Shown: piece by piece, positions 1 to 8,023 of the stretch | Layout of the letters: each line of letters starts with the position of its first letter | Position numbering within the stretch: the first letter of the stretch is position 1 | Assembly (NCBI GenBank): GCA_028287925.1 | Contig: JAQBOS010000345.1 | Location: forward strand, 1 to 39,728 | Source: Mucilaginibacter sp. | Lineage (GTDB): Bacteria; Bacteroidota; Bacteroidia; Sphingobacteriales; Sphingobacteriaceae | Direction: 5' to 3' | Length of the DNA: 39,728 nucleotides | The notes under the pieces: generated by a model | Database searches by the model: none | What the model was told of the DNA's origin: nothing | The model's input: only the letters and a program-made list of their open reading frames with translations | Program-made: the position numbers and the translations under genes

Positions 1-420
1 AACGTGTAATAAGTGTATTCCGCAGAATACAAAAACAAAGGACCTTGATGCATTTGGATCTGTAAAGAAGATCTGCATTTTATAGGTCAATACATAGCAT
101 GCATAAATCTGTAAAATAAAAAATGCAATTCCTAAAAAAACCGTAAGCCATAAGTACAGCTGCTGCTTACCAAATTGCAACTGTTTGGCGGCTCTTGATG
201 CGATAAACATGGTCATGCTGCTTATAATTATAACTATGGTGCTGTACAAAAAAGCCTGAGGCATCTGTACATTTAGCCCATGTCCTTTTCCCCCGCTGTA
301 AACTATAAAGCCACTGCTAAAAGCCGCAAATAGCATAAAAGAAACGAATACAAAGATCCACATGGAGAATTTTTTGGCTCCCAGGTTTAATTTATCTTCT
401 TGTTGTTGCATCTGAGCCAT
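1..420 (-). CDS. ctaE: Cytochrome c oxidase subunit III, partial (C-terminus off left edge)
   Basis: My translation gives 140 codons beginning MAQMQQQEDKLNLGAKKF and remaining open to base 1, so the C-terminal part is missing. Visible are three hydrophobic segments and, at the edge, a CGIHLLHV stretch that matches the conserved His-rich helix of haem-copper oxidase subunit III. This subunit has no redox centre; it stabilises subunit I and the proton uptake path in the inner membrane. The start ATG overlaps the stop of ctaB by one base (TGATG), a sign of translational coupling. Bacteroidota operons often carry two subunit III-like genes in tandem, and this would be the first. Family assignment is firm; which of the two copies it is remains inference. 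Confidence 0.82.
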   Translation of the reverse strand, partial: MAQMQQQEDKLNLGAKKFSMWIFVFVSFMLFAAFSSGFIVYSGGKGHGLNVQMPQAFLYSTIVIIISSMTMFIASRAAKQLQFGKQQLYLWLTVFLGIAFFILQIYACYVLTYKMQIFFTDPNASRSFVFVFCGIHLLHV

Positions 421-1283
421 CATTTCACCTTTCCTATAAAATCAAATAAAAACATTAGCTGCACTATTGGCAGATAAAAAAACGACCCATACATTAAATA
501 CTTCGCTTCTTTTATCTGACGGGTGCGTAAAAGCATTAGAGCCAGATAAAAAAACAACCAGCTACATACCAATGAAACCCCGCCTACATAATAACCGCCA
601 TACCCATAATAAGTTGGTAATAAGCTAACCGGTATTAATATTGCAGTAGATGCAAAGGTAAATAATGCGCTGGTTAAATTTCTTTGCCCTGATGGCAATA
701 ATCTAAAGCCCGCAAGTTTATAATCATCATCAAGCACCCAGGCTATGGCCCAGAAATGCGGAAACTGCCATACAAACTGGATCCCGAATAATATTAAAGC
801 TATAGCATCAATTTGAGGATGTGCGGCCACATAACCAATAAGCGGTGGTAAAGCCCCCGGTATGGCGCCAACAAACACAGCAATTGGCGATTTACGCTTT
901 AAAGGTGTATACACAAATGCATACAGGATCACTGAGAATACAGAAAGATAACCAGCTGTTAAATTAAGCTTTCCAAGCAAAATGGTGCCGGCAATCCCCA
1001 TAAATAAACCCATTACCAAACCTTGTCCGGTGGTCATCCGTCCGGCAGGTATGGGCCTGTCCATGGTACGTTTCATCAGCTTGTCAAGGTCTTTCTCTAT
1101 TATTTCGTTAAAGCAGTTGGCGGCAGCGGTTACCAAAAAGCCACCGGCAATAAGCATCAGCCAGTTACTCCAGACAATTTCACCATTAACTTTACTTCCT
1201 ATTAAAAATGATATGGAAGCCGAAAACACCACCAAAAAGGTGAGTCTTAACTTTATCAGCTTTGAAAAATCGCTCCAGATCAT
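420..1283 (-). CDS. ctaB: Protoheme IX farnesyltransferase (haem O synthase)
   Basis: Integral membrane prenyltransferase of 287 residues, the usual size for CtaB/CyoE. It adds a farnesyl group to haem B to make haem O, the precursor of haem A for the aa3 oxidase encoded just upstream. The Asp-rich prenyl-diphosphate motif is clear near residue 60: NCFNEIIEKDLDKLMKRT followed by DRPIPAGRM. About eight or nine hydrophobic helices follow. Its start overlaps the end of ctaA by four bases and its stop overlaps the ctaE start by one, so the three are almost certainly cotranscribed and coupled. Confidence 0.95.
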   Translation of the reverse strand: MIWSDFSKLIKLRLTFLVVFSASISFLIGSKVNGEIVWSNWLMLIAGGFLVTAAANCFNEIIEKDLDKLMKRTMDRPIPAGRMTTGQGLVMGLFMGIAGTILLGKLNLTAGYLSVFSVILYAFVYTPLKRKSPIAVFVGAIPGALPPLIGYVAAHPQIDAIALILFGIQFVWQFPHFWAIAWVLDDDYKLAGFRLLPSGQRNLTSALFTFASTAILIPVSLLPTYYGYGGYYVGGVSLVCSWLFFYLALMLLRTRQIKEAKYLMYGSFFYLPIVQLMFLFDFIGKVK

Positions 1284-2338
1284 TGTTGAACCCCTCCTTT
1301 AACCGACTGATATAAATTTAACATCAGGTAAAATTGCGCGCTGAAAACCAATGTCGCCAGCAATACGTGCGCCGCTTGTGCAACTGGCGGTAATGCCCAG
1401 TAGGATAACAAGATCCCGGTAACAATTTGCAGCATTATCATCAAAAACACAAAGCTCATTATTTGTTGCTGTAAGGAATGACGGCTAAATGTACGACGCA
1501 TTAAAGCATACAATACAATGTTAGCTACCAATACCAATATAGCCACGTCCCTGTGCTGTGTAAAAATAGCACCGGCATTGCTTATCCAGTCATCGCGGTA
1601 ACCGCCCTGTAAATGGCCGGCAACAGCGTCAATTTTTTCTCTCACCTCACTGCCAAAAGCAATTTGTACAATGCTTATTATTAAAGCCAGTAACGTTGCA
1701 ATATGCGTTACCGGGTTAACACTAAGCTTTGGCCTGCCATAAACCCGTGCCAAATGGTAAGTAATTATGCTTAAAGCCAATATGGCCAATGCAAGCAGCA
1801 TATGTACCGTAACTATCCATGCAACCAGGTTTGTTGATACAACTATTGAGCCCAGCCATCCCTGGAAACCTACCAGTATCACATTCAAAACACTTAATAC
1901 AGGTATCAGTTTATTTTCGCTGCGGTAACTAAACGCTAAAATCGCGGTTAATAATAAAAAGATCCCCGAAACAGCCCCCAAAAGCCGGTTAATATATTCC
2001 GTCCAGGTTTTGGCCACGTTAAATTCTTCGGGAACCAATATTGATCTGTCCTGGCGGATGCGTTTTGCCAGATCACTGTAGCCAAACACATCCAATGTTT
2101 TAGCAAAACGCTGATTTTTGGCTAAACGGCCGGCAACATACTTCTGCTTATAATCTTTTGGTAACTCTGAGCTGCTTGTTGGCGGTATATATCTTCCAAA
2201 GCACTTAGGCCAATCGGGGCATCCCATTCCCGAACCAGTACTACGTACAACTCCGCCGGCAAGTATCAATATAAATAGCAGAATTATAGTAGCGAGGTTG
2301 ATTTTTTGGAATCGGATTTTCGACGTGGATGTCCTCAT
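1280..2338 (-). CDS. ctaA: Haem A synthase (COX15/CtaA family)
   Basis: Membrane protein of 352 residues that oxidises haem O to haem A. The N-terminal helix is followed by the diagnostic GSGMGCPDWPKCFG stretch with the cysteine pair C40/C46 in the first periplasmic loop. EYINRLLG and histidines in TVHML, QHRDVA and AAHVLLA supply the haem-facing residues. About eight transmembrane helices. The gene is separated from ctaD by 160 bases that hold a terminator-like hairpin and an AAAGC-type repeat reaching almost to the ATG. It overlaps ctaB by four bases. The haem-synthesis genes may therefore form a partly separate expression unit within the operon (inference). Confidence 0.93.
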   Translation of the reverse strand: MRTSTSKIRFQKINLATIILLFILILAGGVVRSTGSGMGCPDWPKCFGRYIPPTSSSELPKDYKQKYVAGRLAKNQRFAKTLDVFGYSDLAKRIRQDRSILVPEEFNVAKTWTEYINRLLGAVSGIFLLLTAILAFSYRSENKLIPVLSVLNVILVGFQGWLGSIVVSTNLVAWIVTVHMLLALAILALSIITYHLARVYGRPKLSVNPVTHIATLLALIISIVQIAFGSEVREKIDAVAGHLQGGYRDDWISNAGAIFTQHRDVAILVLVANIVLYALMRRTFSRHSLQQQIMSFVFLMIMLQIVTGILLSYWALPPVAQAAHVLLATLVFSAQFYLMLNLYQSVKGGVQQ

Positions 2339-2341
2339 GTT

Positions 2342-2380
2342 TTAAAGCTGAAAGCCAAAAGCACAAAGCAGAAAGCTGAA
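2342..2380. repeat. Degenerate AAAGC-unit repeat in the ctaA leader
   Basis: On the plus strand this reads as successive units AAAGCTG, AAAGCCA, AAAGCAC, AAAGCAG, AAAGCTG. It ends three bases from the ctaA start codon, so on the minus strand it forms the untranslated leader of ctaA. The 11-mer AAGCTGAAAGC at 2345-2355 recurs exactly at 38055-38065. Confidence 0.6.
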
Positions 2381-2427
2381 GCAGCCTCCACAACATGCCT
2401 GCTCCAGGTGTTGTATCAGTTTATTTT

Positions 2428-2478
2428 AAAAATTTAGGGTACCTGTTATGGAATTATTTCCGGTACAGATACCCTAAA
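2428..2478 (-). terminator. Intrinsic-terminator-like hairpin between ctaD and ctaA
   Basis: Arms 2433-2441 (TTTAGGGTA) and 2470-2478 (TACCCTAAA) pair perfectly over nine bases. After one mismatch, CTGT and ACAG add four inner pairs. On the minus strand the hairpin is followed at once by five T (2428-2432). It lies 20 bases after the ctaD stop and inside what is otherwise a continuous operon, so it may act as a partial terminator or as a 3' end protecting the oxidase mRNA. Confidence 0.6.
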
Positions 2479-2498
2479 AGATCAGATCGGTAATAAAA

Positions 2499-4385
2499 CT
2501 ATTTTACCGCTTCGTTAGCTTTTTGTGCATTTGTCCATTTGGTGTGTTCTTCCAAACCACCTGGATTATCTTCAAAGTCATGAGGCAGATTTGAGCTCAT
2601 GGTTTGTGAAAACGGTACGTTTTGCGGTATAAAATCTTCATCATGCCCGGGCTTGCTGTAATCATATGGCCAGCGGTATACTGTAGGGATCTCTCCTATC
2701 CAGTTACCGTGATGATGCTCAATCGGTGCTGTCCACTCCAATGTATTGGCATTCCATGGATTCTGAACGGTTTTCTTACCCCAGAAAATAGAATGAACAA
2801 AATTGTATGCGAAAGCTAATTGAGCAATACCCGCCATAATAGCCGCCCAGGTTATAAATACGTTTACTGTTAACCAGCGTTTCATTGATTCAAACTCGGT
2901 GAATGCATAGTAACGACGGGGTACACCGTCAAGCCCCATAAAGTGCATCGGGAAAAATACCAGGTAAGCGCCAATAAAGGTTAACCAAAAGTGCAGGTAA
3001 CCTAAACGCTCATCCATCATCCTCCGGTACATTTTAGGGAACCAGTGATAAACACCGGCAAGCATCCCGAATATGGCCGCAGAACCCATTACAAGGTGGA
3101 AGTGGGCAATAACGAAATAAGTATCGTGCAGGTTTATATCCAAGGCAGCGTTACCCAGGAAGATCCCGGTTAAACCACCAGAGATAAAGAATGAAACCAT
3201 CCCGATAGCAAAAAGCATAGCCGGAGTGAAACGGATATTACCACGCCACAATGTAGCCAGCCAGTTAAATGTTTTTACCGCCGAAGGCACCGCAATAATT
3301 AACGTTGTGATCATGAACACTCCACCCAGGAACGGATTCATACCCGTTACAAACATGTGGTGACCCCAAACTATAAATGATAATACGGCAATACCTATTA
3401 AAGAGTAAACCATCGCATGGTAACCGAAGATAGGCTTACGCGAGTTTACCGCCAATACTTCGGATGACAGACCCATCGCTGGCATAATAACTATATATAC
3501 CTCGGGGTGACCCAGGAACCAGAACAAGTGCTGAAACAATATCGGGCTACCACCTTCATAAGGCATAACCTTTCCGTTCAGTACAATGTCAGAAAGATAA
3601 AAGCTCGTACCAAAGCTCCGGTCGAATATCAATAATACCACACCTGCAACCAGTACAGGGAATGATAGTACACCCAATACAGCAGTAAGGAATAAAGCCC
3701 ATACAGTCAAAGGCATTTTCCATAGATCCATGCCTTTAGTACGCATGTTTAATACAGTACTGATATAGTTAATACCGCCCATTAGTTGCGAGGCAATGAA
3801 TAATACCATACTGATCAACCATAATGTCATACCCATATCTGAACCGGGCATAGATTTTGGCAATGCCGATAATGGCGGATAAATTGTCCAGCCACCGCTT
3901 GCAGGCCCTTTTTGAACAAGGAAAGATGACAGCATGATCAAACTGGCAATAAAGAAGAACCAATAAGAAAGCATGTTAACAAATGGAGATGCCATATCAC
4001 GTGCACCAACCTGAAGAGGGATCAATAAGTTTGCAAAGGTTCCGCTCAATCCGGCAGTTAATACAAAGAATACCATGATGGTACCGTGTATGGTAACCAA
4101 TGACATATAAAAATCAGGGCTGATCCTTCCGTTAGGAGCGAAACGACCTAATAATGTTTCCAGTATAGGGAATGATTTATCCGGGTAAGCAAGCTGGATC
4201 CTGAATAAGATAGATAAGGTCATTGCAATAAATGCCATAATGATCCCTGTAACCAGGAATTGTTTGGCTATATATTTATGATCCTGGCTAAATACGTATG
4301 TATTCAGAAAAGTTGCTTTATGGTGGTGTTCGTGACCTTCTTCGTGATGTACAACTCCGTGATCGTGAACTGCTAATGTTGACAT
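2499..4385 (-). CDS. ctaD: Cytochrome c oxidase subunit I (aa3 type)
   Basis: Catalytic subunit of 628 residues holding haem a, haem a3 and CuB; it reduces oxygen to water and pumps protons. The active-site motif GHPEVYIVIMPAMG carries a CuB histidine, the D-channel glutamate and the cross-linked tyrosine, which marks an A1-type enzyme. WGHHMFVTGM supplies the CuB His pair, and HDTYFVIAHFHLVMG the a3 and a ligands. Twelve helices are followed by a soluble C-terminal tail of about 100 residues. The N-terminus is rich in histidine, with eight in residues 7-22. The stop is followed by a terminator-like hairpin, and ctaC lies 16 bases upstream. Confidence 0.97.
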   Translation of the reverse strand: MSTLAVHDHGVVHHEEGHEHHHKATFLNTYVFSQDHKYIAKQFLVTGIIMAFIAMTLSILFRIQLAYPDKSFPILETLLGRFAPNGRISPDFYMSLVTIHGTIMVFFVLTAGLSGTFANLLIPLQVGARDMASPFVNMLSYWFFFIASLIMLSSFLVQKGPASGGWTIYPPLSALPKSMPGSDMGMTLWLISMVLFIASQLMGGINYISTVLNMRTKGMDLWKMPLTVWALFLTAVLGVLSFPVLVAGVVLLIFDRSFGTSFYLSDIVLNGKVMPYEGGSPILFQHLFWFLGHPEVYIVIMPAMGLSSEVLAVNSRKPIFGYHAMVYSLIGIAVLSFIVWGHHMFVTGMNPFLGGVFMITTLIIAVPSAVKTFNWLATLWRGNIRFTPAMLFAIGMVSFFISGGLTGIFLGNAALDINLHDTYFVIAHFHLVMGSAAIFGMLAGVYHWFPKMYRRMMDERLGYLHFWLTFIGAYLVFFPMHFMGLDGVPRRYYAFTEFESMKRWLTVNVFITWAAIMAGIAQLAFAYNFVHSIFWGKKTVQNPWNANTLEWTAPIEHHHGNWIGEIPTVYRWPYDYSKPGHDEDFIPQNVPFSQTMSSNLPHDFEDNPGGLEEHTKWTNAQKANEAVK

Positions 4386-4401
4386 AATCGTTACTCTTAT
4401 A

Positions 4402-5589
4402 TTAATTGTTTAACGCTAACCTGTTTGATGCTGCCTTTACCTGCACCGCTGGTGTTGCATCAGCAAAATGCAACTCTTTCTTTAACGGGTCAGATAAATA
4501 TGGTTTTTGTTTTGCTATCCAGTCTTGGTATTCCGCTTGTGTAACAACGCGCACTACTTTCTGCATGTTGTAATGGGCGCCTCCGCATATTTTGTTGCAA
4601 TAAAGCAGGTATTCAAAATTAGGGTTATCAGTTTTTCTCCGCATTTCGGCAGTGGTAATAGTTGGTACAAATTTGAAGAAAGTAGGCAAGCCCGGTACTG
4701 CGTTTTGCTGCAACCTGAAGTGCGGCATATAAACACTATGGATTACATCCTGTGCATGAATGTTTAAACGTATCGACTGATGCACAGGCAAAACTAAAGT
4801 GTCAGCCGAAATATCATCAAGACTATTTCGGTCTTTAAAATCGACACCCAGCTTATTTAAAGCTGTATATAACCTGAAATTCAGCGATCCAAGTTTTCCA
4901 TCGGCACCAGGGTAACGAAGCTCCCAGGCAAACTGATGACCGGTAACATCGATATTTAAATCGCCTTTTTGCTGACTGCTGTCCTCAACTTTTTGCCATG
5001 TAAAAAATCCAAACACAACCAATATGGTTAAAACTGCTGCCGGGATAATTGTCCAGATCTTTTCAATCAGGTTATTGTGCGGTAAAAAGTAAGCTTTACG
5101 TTTATCAGAACCACGGTAAACAAATGCGAAGCCAAACAGGCAGATCTGTGTTATTACAAATACTATCAATGTAAGTATAGTAGTTGTGGTAAACATACTG
5201 TCAATTGCAACGCCATGAGCTGATGCCGATTCAGGCAGTTTCATGCTTCCCTGCACGTCTAATGACCAAAAAGCCCCGTACATTCCTGTTATAAGGAATA
5301 AAGCACAGCAAACGCCCATAATGCCATTCCAGTTCAGGCCTTTTTTACCCTGCATTTTTTGGGTAAGGTCATAAACCCTTAATATTTTACCCAGTATGGC
5401 AACACAAAGTGAAGCTACAAAAAATAGTAACACGTAATAGCCAACCCCTGTCCACATGGCGCTCTTATCAACAGTAGCGGTATCAGCCGCCGCTGTTGCC
5501 TGCGCCATTAACTGGTTTGTGCCAAACAGCACGAACGCTGCAAAAAGCGATAGTGTTTTTTTAGAATTTATTAGTTGTTTGAATCCCAT
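4402..5589 (-). CDS. ctaC: Cytochrome c oxidase subunit II (CuA subunit, no haem)
   Basis: 395 residues: a signal peptide-like segment (10-30), four hydrophobic helices (about 46-70, 87-109, 132-158, 176-198) rather than the common two, then a periplasmic cupredoxin domain. CuA ligands are visible as H284, C331, C335, H339 and M342 in CNKICGGAHYNM. The position that is glutamate in most subunits II (CSEIC) is K333 here; that Glu normally helps bind Mg2+. There is no CXXCH, so this is an aa3 rather than a caa3 oxidase, and electrons must come from an outside haem, probably one of alternative complex III. It sits between actF and ctaD in the same operon. Confidence 0.95.
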   Translation of the reverse strand: MGFKQLINSKKTLSLFAAFVLFGTNQLMAQATAAADTATVDKSAMWTGVGYYVLLFFVASLCVAILGKILRVYDLTQKMQGKKGLNWNGIMGVCCALFLITGMYGAFWSLDVQGSMKLPESASAHGVAIDSMFTTTTILTLIVFVITQICLFGFAFVYRGSDKRKAYFLPHNNLIEKIWTIIPAAVLTILVVFGFFTWQKVEDSSQQKGDLNIDVTGHQFAWELRYPGADGKLGSLNFRLYTALNKLGVDFKDRNSLDDISADTLVLPVHQSIRLNIHAQDVIHSVYMPHFRLQQNAVPGLPTFFKFVPTITTAEMRRKTDNPNFEYLLYCNKICGGAHYNMQKVVRVVTQAEYQDWIAKQKPYLSDPLKKELHFADATPAVQVKAASNRLALNN

Positions 5590-5622
5590 TTTAATGGTTG
5601 TTTGGTATTCCTTTATTTAGTG

Positions 5623-5630
5623 CAAAAATA
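5623..5630 (-). promoter_or_regulatory. Possible internal promoter element upstream of ctaC
   Basis: On the minus strand this reads TATTTTTG, matching the Bacteroidota -7 consensus TAnnTTTG, 33 bases before the ctaC ATG. I see no well-spaced -33 TTG, so it may be chance in an AT-rich gap. Confidence 0.3.
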
Positions 5631-5637
5631 ACAATTA

Positions 5638-6906
5638 TTACAAATGATGGTGAAGGCTCTCTTCAAGCAGCGGGTGTTTTTTAGGAACCAGCGATTTAAA
5701 CTTGCTTAACGCACTTGATACCATAAATATGAACAAGCCTATAAAACCAACAAATAAACATATTTCAATCGGGCCTATCTCTACCGCCCAGCTTGATTGC
5801 GGGCCTACAGTACCTGGCATAATCATTTGCCAGTAATCAAGCCAGTGGCCACATATTAATATAATACAAGCTACTTTTAACACACTAACCTTACGTTTTG
5901 AATCGCGTGACATTAAGGTTAACAGCGGTGTAAGGAAGTTTACAATAATGTTTAACCAAAACCATGGCTTAAACTGCGGCTCCCACCTTCTGTAAAAATA
6001 AGCGGCTTCTTCAGGGATGTTTGCATACCAGGTTAACAGGAATTGTGCAAACCACAAGTAAGTCCAGAATACAGAGAAACCAAACATTAGCTGACCTAAG
6101 TTGTGCAAATGATCTTCAGTTACCCATTGCATGTAACCGGCTTCACGTAAAAGTATCAGTGTTAAAGTGATAACTGATAAACCACCAACCCAAAGAGCGG
6201 CAAAGTTATACCAGCCAAACATGGTTGAAAACCAGTGTGCCTCTAATGACATTATGGTATCAAAAGCAAATAACGGAACGGTAAAACCAAATATTAAAAG
6301 GAATATAACCGATACCTTAAAGCTTTTGTTATAATTAAACATACCGCCAAGCTCATCCTCGTTGTTTGAGTATTTTACCAATAAGCGGCCTAACCAGCTA
6401 TAGCTTCCTAAATAAATAACCAAACGGATCAAAAAGAACGGTATATTTAAATAGCCTGATTTAGCAGTAATAATAGCATCGTAATTTTCATTACCCTTTA
6501 TGGTTACGCCTTTAAGCGCCCAAAGTTTATACAGGTAAGGAATTGAGGTCATTTTACCTTCCTCATTAGGGCCGGTATGTGTAATAAATAAACCAGCGCA
6601 TATAATAGCAAGTAATATAATACCTGCGTAAGGCAATACTTTAGCAAATGCCTGCGGAACACGAAGCACTGCTGTTGACCAGCCTGCCTGTGCTACATAC
6701 TGCACAGCGCAAAAGAAAATACCGCAAATGCAAACGCATGAAAGGTAATAACCGTTAAGCAGCAAGTTTGCAAATGTGCGTTCACCCGCGCCTGATGCAA
6801 AGCCAAAGATTAATCCAACCAGACCAATAACGATCATGATCAGGCTCCAGGTTCTGGCCCTGCCTTTAAATTCAAATTGCTCGTCGAAACTATGAGAATT
6901 GTTCAT
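5638..6906 (-). CDS. actF: Alternative complex III membrane subunit ActF
   Basis: A 422-residue integral membrane protein with about ten hydrophobic helices, matching the NrfD/PsrC-related ActF subunit of alternative complex III. ActF and its paralogue ActC form the membrane core where quinol is bound and oxidised, with proposed proton-conducting half channels. No cofactor motif is expected or seen. The protein begins with a short polar segment and ends in LEESLHHHL. It follows actE by ten bases and precedes ctaC by 48. Position as the last act gene directly before the oxidase genes is the usual Bacteroidota order. Confidence 0.9.
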   Translation of the reverse strand: MNNSHSFDEQFEFKGRARTWSLIMIVIGLVGLIFGFASGAGERTFANLLLNGYYLSCVCICGIFFCAVQYVAQAGWSTAVLRVPQAFAKVLPYAGIILLAIICAGLFITHTGPNEEGKMTSIPYLYKLWALKGVTIKGNENYDAIITAKSGYLNIPFFLIRLVIYLGSYSWLGRLLVKYSNNEDELGGMFNYNKSFKVSVIFLLIFGFTVPLFAFDTIMSLEAHWFSTMFGWYNFAALWVGGLSVITLTLILLREAGYMQWVTEDHLHNLGQLMFGFSVFWTYLWFAQFLLTWYANIPEEAAYFYRRWEPQFKPWFWLNIIVNFLTPLLTLMSRDSKRKVSVLKVACIILICGHWLDYWQMIMPGTVGPQSSWAVEIGPIEICLFVGFIGLFIFMVSSALSKFKSLVPKKHPLLEESLHHHL

Positions 6907-6916
6907 TAATAATAGC

Positions 6917-7501
6917 TTATAAAGTTTGTAAATGGTGAACGTACATAATTACTTTCCAGCGTTCTTTAGGCTCAAGCTGTGAAGCGTATGAACCCATTGC
7001 GTTTACACCATAAGTAATAGTATGATAAATTTTACCGTCTGTCAGATCTTTCATTGCGCCGCCGCGTGATGATTGTCCTTTTGAATATGATGGAGGAGCC
7101 GGGAAACCGTGCGCTACCACCAAACCATCGCCCTGCCCGCTTACACCGTGGCATGGTGAGCAAAAATGCTCAAACAAGATCTTGCCATCGGCATAGTTTG
7201 CCTGCGTTTGCGGCAATGTGCTTTTTACTTCAAGGCCTGCTTTTTCGTATCCGTCCTTATTGTTCGGGTAGTCAAATCTTACAAAACCCAGCGGAGTAGT
7301 ACCTGCCGGCGGAACCTGCGCAGTTTTACCATCCTTAAAGTTGTCATTTTTCTGGTCGGGGTCGTATGCAATGTGCTCATACATATTGGGAGCGTATTCC
7401 CATCCGGTACTTCTCTTATCCTTGCAAGATGTAACTATAATCGTTGCAACGATAGCAATAACCGTTATGCCCAATATTTTAATTTTATTCATAGCTAACA
7501 T
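6917..7501 (-). CDS. actE: Alternative complex III monohaem cytochrome c subunit ActE
   Basis: Lipoprotein-type monohaem cytochrome of up to 194 residues. A hydrophobic N-terminus ends in VTSCKDK, a lipobox with C26 counted from the first Met. One CSPCH haem site (C114, C117, H118) lies in a class I cytochrome c domain. It is expected on the periplasmic face of the complex and to carry electrons outward from ActA. The first ATG gives a 17-base overlap with actD; a second ATG at 7490-7492 (MNKIKILG) would give 8 and a more normal signal peptide, so either start is possible. Confidence 0.92.
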   Translation of the reverse strand: MLAMNKIKILGITVIAIVATIIVTSCKDKRSTGWEYAPNMYEHIAYDPDQKNDNFKDGKTAQVPPAGTTPLGFVRFDYPNNKDGYEKAGLEVKSTLPQTQANYADGKILFEHFCSPCHGVSGQGDGLVVAHGFPAPPSYSKGQSSRGGAMKDLTDGKIYHTITYGVNAMGSYASQLEPKERWKVIMYVHHLQTL

Positions 7502-8021
7502 ATTTTCTATCGTTATGCTTAACTTCTACTGCGCCTGCTTCTTTTAATAAATTAGTGATGTCCTCGTGCGGGATGTTTCCCTTTGCGTCAATGGCTATAA
7601 CAAACCTGTCATCGGTAGCTCTTAAATCCATTACCCTCGGTGTACGGCCCGGAAAAAGGTGGGTTGCGTAAAAGAAGGTAAGTGTCATCCCAAATGCTGT
7701 AAATAATACAGTCCACTCAAAAGTGATTGGAATAAAATCAGGGATGGCAAAAGCAGGTTTACCGCCAATGTTCATAGGCCAATCCTGTACAAGCATGTAA
7801 TATGCCATGCTGAATATAGTTGTACCACCCAGGCAGCCAAACATAAATGCTGCATAACCCAAACGAGAATCCTTTATACCAAGCTTCCTTTCAATACCGT
7901 GGATAGGCATTGGTGTGTAAACATCGTAAATAGGAACACTGTTTTTTTGTAGTGTGTCAATCCCGTTCATCATTTCATCGGGATCTGCAAAAAGGCCTAA
8001 AATATATTTCGTGCTGCTCAT
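7485..8021 (-). CDS. actD: Alternative complex III subunit ActD (DUF3341)
   Basis: 178 residues with a soluble N-terminal part beginning MSSTKYILGLFADPDEMM and two transmembrane helices (about 65-85 and 105-130), as in DUF3341/ActD proteins. ActD has no cofactor and is a peripheral structural subunit of alternative complex III. The stop overlaps the actE start, and actC ends only two bases upstream of this ATG, so translation is likely coupled through actC-actD-actE. Assignment rests on the family pattern and on position in the act cluster. Confidence 0.9.
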   Translation of the reverse strand: MSSTKYILGLFADPDEMMNGIDTLQKNSVPIYDVYTPMPIHGIERKLGIKDSRLGYAAFMFGCLGGTTIFSMAYYMLVQDWPMNIGGKPAFAIPDFIPITFEWTVLFTAFGMTLTFFYATHLFPGRTPRVMDLRATDDRFVIAIDAKGNIPHEDITNLLKEAGAVEVKHNDRKYVSYE

Positions 8022-8023
8022 TT

